From Desarmillaria ectypa (Eukaryota > Basidiomycota > Agaricomycetes > Agaricales > Physalacriaceae), in NCBI GenBank assembly GCA_030407005.1, contig JAUDYN010000006.1, forward strand, positions 1,302,001 to 1,366,000: a stretch of DNA of 64,000 nt, read 5' to 3'. The position numbers and the translations under genes are program-made. Below, piece by piece: positions 55,485 to 64,000 of the stretch (its first letter is position 1; each line of letters starts with the position of its first letter). The notes below the pieces were generated by a model, which did not search any database, was not told the DNA's origin, and was given only the letters and a program-made list of their open reading frames with translations.

Positions 55485-56656
55485 GTCAGTCTATGAGTAT
55501 TTCTTCATCTTCCGTCCCCCCTATATACCAGTTACTGCCCCGCATACTCAGCTGAGATATCTATGCCCTGGTAATTGGTTGATTCGTTTCACTCATTTCC
55601 AAGACACGCAGCGGAGGGACGGGTGTGAGATAAAATGGCACCAGCGGACCAATGTACTGCTATTTTGAAGTTATAGGCGCGGAGGGAGAACCCGCAATTA
55701 CCGCAAGCTCAATCCCCCCGGGACGGCGAGTAGACTGTGTTCTGAACAACAAAGACAAGTGACGAGCGTCGTAGACTCATTGCTAAGGTTTGGGATGTCA
55801 AATAATCTAAGCAAAGTCAACGTTTCATCTAAGCCTGCAAAAATCATTGACTGAACACTGGTGGGGAACTGTCGACTCTCCAATGTCAGCGTCTTGAATA
55901 TAATCTGGGAAAGTTGCTTCTAAGGAGCTCTAAGGAGTTGCTCGGTAAGCGTAAGCAGAGTATGATGAGAATGGGGAATCGTGGTTAGATCCTGAAGATA
56001 CCAAACGACGAACAAGAGTCAGAGAGGTGAACTGACTTCGCAACCGTCGTGACCATCACGTTTGAGGGTCACGTTCAATATCAACCCTAGTAGTACTGCT
56101 TTGTCGCACAATTTGCTCCACATATGGCAACTTCCTTACTACTTTAGGAGGACGACTAGAGGATGATAAGGAAATAATACAGGATCGGCTACGGAATGCT
56201 TGACTACTGGGCCACTTCGTGCTGACGATGTGCGAATATCTATCACCGCCAGGAAATACTGTGTTACACATGAACAACGTTTTTCATCACTTAAAGAGCT
56301 CGTATACTACGATGGTTACCGGTATATTGCAACTTGTTTCCACAAGTGTTGATATAAACCGTTTCGGAGATCAGCGAGGTGAATTATAAATCCAGACGTG
56401 CCATAGCCCCGAAAAGAGATTAGCAAATCAAGGAGAGCATGAGCAGTGGTCAGTCTCAGGTTCGGGAATGAGAGAACACTTGAAACCAATACATTTTTAA
56501 CACTATTAACTAGATACTTAATGTACAATGAAACCGGGTAGTGGTAAACCCATCCTCCCTGCTACCTTTCAAAAGAACCTGATTGCGATACAATGGGTAT
56601 AAGCGATACTTAATACAGTGGTTGGCGCATGCGAGAAATGCGTAAGCGTGTTATAA
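55485..56656. other. Intergenic region
   Basis: Only short frames without family features (55698-55883, 56056-56277, 56316-56528, all minus). The promoter of the Zn2Cys6 gene is expected just right of 55,484. Confidence 0.4.
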
Positions 56657-57221
56657 TCATAGCGAAATCGACATATCCGAGTCCAAAGATGCTGACGGGC
56701 TCCGTCTGACCTCCCTGTTACGAAAAATGCGGTATGGATGTACCCTGGCGCCCTTGGCGAGGGGTCGATGTGGTTGACGAAACTGCTGCAGAGCAGGTCC
56801 GACAAGAAAAAGAGCCTGGGAGGGTGGAGCGTGGCCTGCAGACGTTTGGAGCGCGGAAAGTGGCGGAATATACGGGGCATTTGGAGGGGGGACAACAACA
56901 ACGGCGTCCGCAGCATCCAAAGGACATGGGACGAGTCGAAGGCGGATCCCAGCGGGGAATGTCAAGGAGGGGTGTCGCGAAGGTGGTGGAGACGGTGTTC
57001 GTGAAGATGTAGAAGAAGAGATGGAGGCTTGTCGTTGCATACGACGGTTTTGATACATGGCTCTAGGGCACGACTGTCCATAATAATCAGAATGAGTTAT
57101 GCTAGGCAAAATGTTGACTTACTGGAAACTTTTGAGATTCGTCAGTAGAATCGACTTCCTTACACAAAGGAAGAAGGTCCAAGCTATGAATCGACGGAAG
57201 TGTAGGTCGTTGTGAAGGCAT
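56657..57221 (-). CDS. Pro/Ser-rich disordered protein, function unknown
   Basis: Two exons joined over a 49-nt intron (GTAAGT...CAG). The start is MPSQRPTLPSIHSLDLLPLC at 57,221. The second exon begins CPRAMYQNRRMQRQASIS and is rich in Ser, Pro and Arg, with PPPNAPYIPPLSALQ and a C-terminus SPSASLDSDMSISL. The LPSIHSL phrase near the N-terminus looks conserved-motif-like, but I do not recognise the family. The clean phase-0 intron is the main support for coding. An antisense frame (56,734-57,012) is taken as a shadow. Confidence 0.6.
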
Positions 57222-57798
57222 AGAGAGGTGTGAAGTTGGATTGAATGTAATGGTCCACCGGGGCTCGAGGACCAGCCTTTTGATTTTGAACAAAGTTGGA
57301 AAACGAAATAGCAATAACGGGAGTAAGGATGGAAATATCGGTACGGAGCGAGCATAGTTCTTTATATCACTCAAAAAGAATCCTGCCGACCCATTCATCG
57401 TAAACAAAAGTATCGCTTCAATAGTTCGCTTGCGCACAATGGACGTTGAAAACAGACCATTGTTTGGTCACGTCTGTCACAATGTGTCACGACTATCCCA
57501 ATTCGGATTTATATTGAGTTTTTACTTCGAAGTTATTTATTTATCAACTTCAAAGTCTCAATGAGTTTGCTTCCATCCACACAGCACTTGCATGCGGAGT
57601 TAATTGCAATTTAGATTAAAACCCGATTTTTTTTCAGAGGCCTATGAGGACTAAACGCACTTTCAAGATCACCGCACAATTTGAAAATGCGGACTTTGAA
57701 ATGCGCACAATGACCAATTTTCTATTCTTCTCGCGAAGCTTGTCTATCGACTTGTCGCTTCTTGCGCCGCCGCCTCACAAAAGTCCATTACCCTGAAG
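57222..57798. other. Divergent promoter region
   Basis: Separates the minus-strand disordered protein and the plus-strand AC19 gene. AT-rich in the middle (57,510-57,640). No gene is supported. Confidence 0.4.
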
Positions 57799-58470
57799 AT
57801 GGCAGAGCTAATACCCAAAGTCCAAATAGTGAGCATTTTTTTCGGCTACTTTTCAATAATGTACACCTGTAATGCATAAGCCTTGTACTGCAGATGAGCG
57901 GAGCCTCTGAAGATATGTCAGCCGCGACATACAAAATTCATGACGAATCGCATACCATAGGAAATGCTCTGCGATGGATGATCATGAAAAAGTATGTCTG
58001 TTACTACTGTGGTGGCCCATCTGACACGAGGAATTCTAGTCCTAAGGTCGAATTTTGTGGATATAGGTATGCATCAAACTCTTTCCCTTTCTTTCCCTTC
58101 TTTGTTCGTGCCTACAAAGACAATTGGTCGTGTTAACGTTGTTCTCGGTGCTTTGTCGCTACCTAGATGACGCGCCAAGGGAGTTTATACGGAGTCATCC
58201 TTATTGTCCTCATTGTACTGATGCAAACGTCTAACAGCGTCCCTCACCCTTCTGAAAATTTTATACATGTCCGCATTCAAATGTATGGTACGTATATCGA
58301 CCTTTCGGATGTAAATCCAACGCTCACGTAGGGGCCCAGATCACCTATCCTCACTAACTGCTCTCCTAACGGCTTTGGATGATCTCGATGCTCTGTGCTC
58401 CACCGTGGATACCGCATACCGGTCTAGTCTACAGAATGACACGTACGAGCGATGGGAAGAGAAATCTTGA
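57799..58470 (+). CDS. RPC19: DNA-directed RNA polymerases I and III subunit AC19
   Basis: Exons 57799-57828, 57894-57991, 58040-58066, 58238-58291 and 58332-58470 give 115 residues. After [10 protein letters not shown] comes [20 protein letters not shown], then [20 protein letters not shown] and IHVRIQMY, the alpha-like dimerisation motifs shared with bacterial alpha and Rpb11. The C-terminal helix is [20 protein letters not shown]. The subunit pairs with AC40 to nucleate assembly of polymerases I and III. The donor of exon 4 is ambiguous: only the second GT (58,292) keeps the frame. It is shorter than the yeast protein at the N-terminus. Confidence 0.88.
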
Positions 58471-60213
58471 TGTTGGTGCATGGATACTATGTAAGATTTG
58501 GTGCTCTACTGTAACACGAAAGCGGCCTTCTTTCTCGCATGGAAATAGTGACCGTTTTCCAAGGTCATGTCGGTATCAGATTCCTGTCATCTTATACAAA
58601 AACTATGTCTACTGAACAAAGAATAAAAGCGATTGTCACCCAGTACTGCAGCTTCCCGATCCGGTCTTCTCCCCACCATCACCTCTGGGTATCCCTGCCC
58701 GTACCGGTTCATATTACATCGTGCGCGCCCGTTGCATCATCGACATCATCATACGGGGCCAAACCTGCTTACCACTGCCATGTGAACCAAGTCGTTACTT
58801 TCTCGGTCACCCGTTCTTACATGTCAGGTCAAGCCAAGGGGCCTGCATGCTGTACAAAAGTTAATACTCACTGCAACCGCCCCGTGTCTGGCAAGGAAAA
58901 TGATCCATTTATTCGTTGACATGCCCACCTTCACTGGAGACTCCATTTATATTGCTTCACCTATTAAATTCCTTGGAATTACGGATTATCTCTTACCCGT
59001 GGGCCCAAAACGCCATCTCGTCTTATTCTCTTGTTCCGTGGTTCGCTGTTTTCTGGACTGGCAGTGTTCCTGCGGCCCATAGATTGATCTGAAATACATC
59101 CGGCGGCGCTCTTTCATTGTCAACCGGATGACTCTCGATGATCCGCAGTCTAAACCTGACTTTGACTTTCGTTCTCGTTATTGGCATGGTGCTCGTAGTG
59201 GATGTGGTTGCGAGCGTTTCGTGAATTGATCAAGATGATGAGCGCGAGCAGCATCAGTCGCCAGGTCCTTGCGAACTTACAGACCGAAAATATTTTTCGG
59301 ACCGAGAACCAGTGCAGTTTCCCAATTAACAAGATCATAGGGTGTAAATTGCTTGAATTACGGGTATCGTGACGTCTCTAGGAAGCACTGTTAGTATTCG
59401 CATCTGGTAACTCGACATCCAATAGCACACCGTAACGAAAGATGCGGATAGATGCATCGGACACGTCCAAACGTTTCTGGTGTTGTTTCCTTGATCAGCG
59501 CTGATGGTGTACCGATGTCGGTATAGGATGATGTTTGTGCCTAACGTATGTACGGAGTCATACATATCTCAACGTTTCTGGCTTATTCTTCTCATAACGT
59601 TGAGCATTTTGGCCTTGTATTCTCAGGGACGGAGACCTCTCGCTACATACCTTATGTCTACGAGCAGGCAAATCGGATTCCTACTTTCTGAGTTTATTTA
59701 CAGTTATTCACTAGCTCACTACGAATCTAAGGGAATCGATACTGTCTAGACGAACAAATGGAGAATCTATTGACTGTATTATTACAGCTTTAACCTACAT
59801 ATTACCGGGCAATGCGCACCATTGGAATAGAGTCCAAATCAGCCCAGAACGTCCTATTTATCTGCAACATCTGAATTTTCAGCCCTTCAATCCTATCTGT
59901 GTGGAAACACAGTAATGTACACGGGCCAGAAAATGGGGTCATCGGGATCTTGATAGGGCGGTGTGCGCCGTAAAGGAATACTCATAATTTATCGACATCA
60001 TTCATCGAAGCTGTCTCTGCCCGATTGAGCTGGCACTTGAGCTGAGTGCCATTTCGGGGTTCCGGACCGCACTGAGGTTCCCAATTAGCAATCACCTCCT
60101 TTCCACTTACATACGGCCACCATAACGAACGTACTCGTCGATTGTCTGGCAACAATAGCCATCTACCCGAAAAATGGTGATACATATCGCATCCAGCCCT
60201 TCTTTCCTGACTC
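58471..60213. other. Long region without a supported gene, possible membrane-protein relic
   Basis: On the plus strand hydrophobic pieces appear in order: LNLTLTFVLVIGMVLVVDVV (about 59,140-59,210) and FWLILLITLSILALYSQGRR (about 59,575-59,640). They could be remains of a multi-span receptor-like protein, but stops lie between them and no start or splice pattern is convincing. The frame at 58,539-58,919 shows no features. Confidence 0.3.
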
Positions 60214-61323
60214 ATGTCCATCCAGTACGCAGACATCGAAAGCCTTGTGCTGTCTGGAGAGCTCTTCAATGGAACTTCACGTTCCTCATCACCCATTCGA
60301 ACACCATCGCCATCTTCAGACAAAGGATGGCACGATGATGAGATAGATTCAAGCAATGCTTTGTTGCCTCCGGAGCCTCAGCAGGATTCAATTGGGATGG
60401 GTCCTGGTCGTACTGGTGTCAAGGGTGTCATCCGCGACCGCAACGAGGCCGAAACCCTTGAACGGCAACGGCAGGCCGATGAGATGGCAGAGCTGGGGAT
60501 TCGCATGGAGAAAAGCAGTCTTGGAGGAAAGACGTACCTGGAAGGGGAAAGAGAAAAGGCAGACAGGGGTGATGAGAAAGTGGATCCATTGGTGAGGAAC
60601 GAACGCGAGCGAAGAGATTTCTTTGGGATGGTAAGGCAAGGAAAGTTCGGACATCTGAGGGAAGTCGGTATGCGCAGTTTCGTTCAGGCCGTTGAAAAGG
60701 AAGATAAAGGAGCTTGGGTCATCGTGCATCTCTACGAACCTGTGAGTATTACTCTATCGTTACTCGCACCGGTCGCTCAATACATTACACAGTCATTGGA
60801 CAGATGTTATACTCTTGATGAGACTCTTTCCCGCCTGGCTCGATCACATCCAGACACTAAATTTTTGCGTTGTCGGGCATCAGCCCTCGGTTTCGCTTCG
60901 ACTGGTTCATCAGTGACCAAGTCAACGACGCACCGGCCGTCTCGTCCTATTCGTGACGACGATGACGACCCCTATAGCGACAAAGACGACGACCACGACG
61001 AAGGCGAAGACCATTATGAATCAGATGAACAGGATCGTTATGCTGAAGAAGAAGTCGATCTTGACATGCTCCCTACCATGCTGGTTTACCGAGATGGCCA
61101 GCTCATTCATAATTGGGTACGAGTGGACTGGGAGGCGGGAGTTGCAGGTATTGATGATTTACTCGAGAAGTGAGTCTGACCAAACGTCCTGCCATGTTCA
61201 TATCATGACCTCATTCACAGGAATCGCATATTGCGTCCAGCTGAATCCTTTCTTGGGAGAGATAACTTTGGTCTTCCGAGTGATGATGAGGATGATGACC
61301 TCCTTTGGGATGAGGAGAGATGA
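60214..61323 (+). CDS. Phosducin-like protein (thioredoxin fold)
   Basis: Exons 60214-60741, 60793-61169 and 61221-61323 give 335 residues. An acidic N-terminus includes QADEMAELGIRMEKSSLGG. The thioredoxin-like phosducin domain starts near GAWVIVHLYEPSLDRCYTLD, continues with LARSHPDTKFLRCRASALGF, is interrupted by an acidic Asp/Glu stretch (DDDDDPYSDKDDDHDEGEDH), and resumes with DLDMLPTMLVYRDGQLIHNW. The C-terminus is LPSDDEDDDLLWDEER. Phosducins work with G-protein beta subunits and the CCT chaperonin. The acidic insert within the fold is unusual. No redox CxxC is present, as expected. Confidence 0.85.
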
Positions 61324-62096
61324 AAACCTTTGACGGAATTTACCTATAGACATATTGGATAGTTGGTAAGCGCTCTGTAACTACCTCTTTGCTACTCATT
61401 ATCAAGTCTATGTCAGATCTCACTTATATCTCCCCGCTTTGTATATCTTTAGTGGTCAAGTGTATCATCGGTTCAGGGATTAAAGACCCTGTTACTTTTA
61501 CGGGTACTGAGTACTGAGGCTCTACATCTCAGACTACGCGACCACCATCACCTAGTCCGTCCAGTATGTTCTCATCAAGTGAAGCCCGCAAGTTCTTGGC
61601 TATAGCTTGATGACAAAATCTAGAGTCACCTAACCCGTGCACTCACCTCCATTATAAGAGTGGATTTATTTCCGATGGCCGAGATTGAGTATACATTACC
61701 TTAAGCTCTAACGGCCACTTTACTCGGGGAGGATAATTCCCGTGCCGTGCCACGACACAGACCAACTTTTCCCCCTCATTGCACCGAAGGTGCATATCTA
61801 AGACGAAGAAAGAAATCAAGTTCATGTTGTGTTCGGTTTCATGGTCCGCACTATGTCTCACTTTTCTCGCAGCAAGGGAAAAAAATCATTTCTGACACTC
61901 AGCACGAAGTCGCCTCAGCCTTCTTCGTGCGGTACAGATTTCTCAGATAGACTGGGCCTGGAGCCTGCAGTCATGTTTTGTGATACGGTGATATCAAAAC
62001 ATACTACAAGAAAGAGGTAAAAAGTGCGAGAAACCCACGAGTAGCCCTTATCACCGATCAGCAGCACGATAGGCCTCTACTCTTGACTCCACAAGT
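61324..62096. other. Intergenic region
   Basis: No supported gene; frames at 61,747-62,020 on the plus strand overlap in two phases and have no features. It holds the promoter of the BTB gene. Confidence 0.4.
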
Positions 62097-63102
62097 ATGA
62101 CAATCGCGTCTGCGCCCTTCGACGTTGTCGAAGACGCCGATGTCATACTTCGATCTTCCGATAACGTTGAATTCTTTGTCTTGAAAGCCTTTCTCTCCTT
62201 TGCTTCCTCTTTCTTCAAGCACATGTTCTCAGACGGTAATCCAGATGAAATAAAAAATGGTCTCCCTGTCGCTCCAGTAGTAGAGACAGCCAAAATTATC
62301 CGAATCCTTCTCCTCTTCTGCTACCCCGGCGAGCCTCCGCTACTCGAAAACGTCCACGAGGTTAGAGAACTCTACGATGTTATTTCCAAGTACTGTATGG
62401 ACAGTGTTGGGAAACGCATGCAGAACTCCCTCCTCAAATCACCCCTCATCCTTCAGGAGCCTGTGCGTCTCTTCGCCATCTCGGTTCATTATGGCTGGCG
62501 AGAAGTATGCGAGACAGCCGCTAAGAACACCCTTTTCCATCCCGCCAGCGATCATCCATCCATCAAAGAACTTGGGCTAATCACAGGTCTCGATTACCGA
62601 CGCTTATTAGATTACCATACACGATGCGGCGCCGCTGCTGAAGCGATAGTGCGACGCACGTCTTCCTCGTCTTCCTCGAGGCACAACATGTACTGGAGAG
62701 GAATACCGGAACCTTCGTCTTCGTGGTGGTGCGCTGGCTCGCCGTGCTGCTCAGATGCGCGCTCCAGCGGGTGTTGGGTGTCTGTAGCACTGTGGAAAGA
62801 GTATCATGTGCATCTGTGGTTGATGCGGTACTTCGAGGATGTAGCAGAGAAGCTAAAGGAACGGCCTAGGGGAAAGACGGTGATGGACGATGATATTGTG
62901 AACAGACTGCTTAATAGCATTAGCTGCGCATCGTGCAAGGCGACAATGATCACAGAAATGCATATCCTCACGGATCGGCTGTCGTTCGAGGTGGAAAAAG
63001 TTATTTCGCAGGTACATCTGAGCACTCCTTTGGGATCGGTTTGCTTATCATTTTATGTAGGTCCCACTTGAATTGGACCTACATCTGTCCTCGAATGTGT
63101 AG
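62097..63102 (+). CDS. BTB/POZ domain protein
   Basis: Exons 62097-63011 and 63061-63102 (49-nt intron) give 318 residues. The BTB fold is visible at the N-terminus: DADVILRSSDNVEFFVLKAF, LSFASSFFKHMFSDGNPDEI, LPVAPVVETAKIIRILLLFC and ELYDVISKYCMDSVGKRM. It is followed by a helical region with a Ser-rich, Cys/Trp-containing loop and a C-terminus LELDLHLSSNV. Such BTB-only proteins are numerous in Agaricomycetes; a role as a substrate adaptor for cullin-3 ligases is possible but not shown. Confidence 0.85.
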
Positions 63103-63493
63103 ACCAGACCACTCTCATAGTTTGGTACTGGGAATCCACATAGATTTTCTAGATATCATACGTAATCGGGATTCGGTGAAACGATACGACGACACGTAAG
63201 CTGATCCGAGTCGAGCCGATCACGTAGTCTAAACTTTCATCCTGTTTCCAGCGTTCACTTTTATTCCCAAGTGGCACGCACAATTAAGAGTGGTCAGAGC
63301 TTCACGCAAGGCTTTGCTCAAAATTTATCACTCATCAAGGCACTGGGGTCTCATACATATAAAATCAGTTTCAGGTATAAGCCCAGAATGATGGTCCTTT
63401 AATGTTGTTCAATAATGATTTGGTTGCCTTGAACACTGATCATGCTCTGGTTAGTGTTAGGGACGTGACCAACCCCTTCATCTTCCCAGTATC
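63103..63493. other. Intergenic region
   Basis: No gene features noticed. It contains the promoter of the partial membrane-protein gene. Confidence 0.4.
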
Positions 63494-64000
63494 ATGACCT
63501 CTTCTCCCGTCTGCACCCTCCCTTTCGGTTCAAATCCAGACATTGATGGTATAGGAATCCGTGTTGCGACTTATCTTCAGCTTTTCATAGGTATAATTAC
63601 CCTCGCTGTCTCTCCACGTAGGGCTATCGACTCGTGGTGGGCTGTTATAGTAACCTCCCTTGGACTGCAGATAGCTGCAATCGTGGATTACAAGCAGCTG
63701 TCGCTGTATCATGCGCTCATCGTAACTTGGCTTGCCTTTCCCGTTTTCATCATGTCGTTCTTCTACGGGTTCTTGTCATGGTCAGAGCGAATCTCTCATG
63801 AGATCAGACTGGGCATTGGTGCGCATGGGGTCACATATGTCGCGTATGTTATCTGTCACTCTCCTATTACTTACTGCCCATGCTCGTCTGCCCAGCGTCA
63901 ACCTGTGGATATGGATCACTGTGCACTCTTTTGGTGCCCAGAGTGAATGCAATGACCAGGTCAAGTTTGCGTTATTAGCCCTTGCGAGACCGACGGGATG
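63494..64000 (+). CDS. Multi-span membrane protein, partial (3' end outside window)
   Basis: It starts MTSSPVCTLPFGSNPDIDGI, then GIRVATYLQLFIGIITLAVS, a pattern (NPDIxGIGVR) I know from agaricomycete membrane proteins of unknown function. Hydrophobic spans lie at VATYLQLFIGIITLAV, WWAVIVTSLGLQIAAIV and HALIVTWLAFPVFIMSFFYG. A donor after THGVTYVA-like GVTYVA and an acceptor about 58 nt later join it to VNLWIWITVHSFGAQSECND, continuing to the window end. The unspliced stop at 63,946 is therefore in a different frame. Confidence 0.7.

Overview
The window is a piece of a filamentous basidiomycete genome, almost certainly an agaricomycete (mushroom class). Genes are tightly packed and broken by many 42-60 nt GT-AG introns. 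Several families are typical of Agaricomycetes: DUF7330, DUF2855, a secreted GH29 fucosidase, and a Zn2Cys6 regulator with very small exons. The left quarter is a retrotransposon graveyard. No bacterial or organellar signal was seen. All gene models were built by eye from translations and splice consensus; no database search was run.

Positions 1-16,933 hold four Ty3/gypsy LTR retrotransposon pieces, all reading on the minus strand. Element A (leaving the window at 1) sits in the reverse transcriptase of element B. B sits in the gag-pol spacer of element C. C lies LTR-to-LTR against the pol half of element D. Decay increases from A to D: A and B mostly carry stops such as CGA to TGA, while D is AT-rich and has lost catalytic and zinc-binding residues. 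None looks able to move by itself.

Positions 16,934-34,600 hold a GH29 alpha-L-fucosidase carrying one premature stop; a leucine-rich-repeat protein with an F-box-like C-terminus; two DUF202 membrane-protein paralogues around a PIG-L (GPI-anchor) deacetylase and a small membrane protein; a two-finger C2H2 protein; a duplicated DUF7330 locus with one full and one truncated copy; and an RBR-type E3 ubiquitin ligase.

Positions 34,600-64,000 are mainly housekeeping: condensin subunit 3 (Cnd3/CAP-G), a Sec2-type Rab exchange factor, phosphopantothenate-cysteine ligase (CoA synthesis), RNA polymerase I/III subunit AC19, and a phosducin-like protein. Between them lie lineage-specific or decaying genes: a relic of an agaricomycete-expanded family, a frameshifted short-chain dehydrogenase with an apparent GC-AG intron, a single-span PPPY-tailed membrane protein, a coiled-coil nuclear protein, a DUF2855 gene with a doubtful splice site, a Zn2Cys6 regulator with a 13-nt exon, a BTB protein, and a multi-span membrane protein cut by the window end. 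The genes do not form one pathway. Local structure consists of duplications and shared or abutting gene ends.
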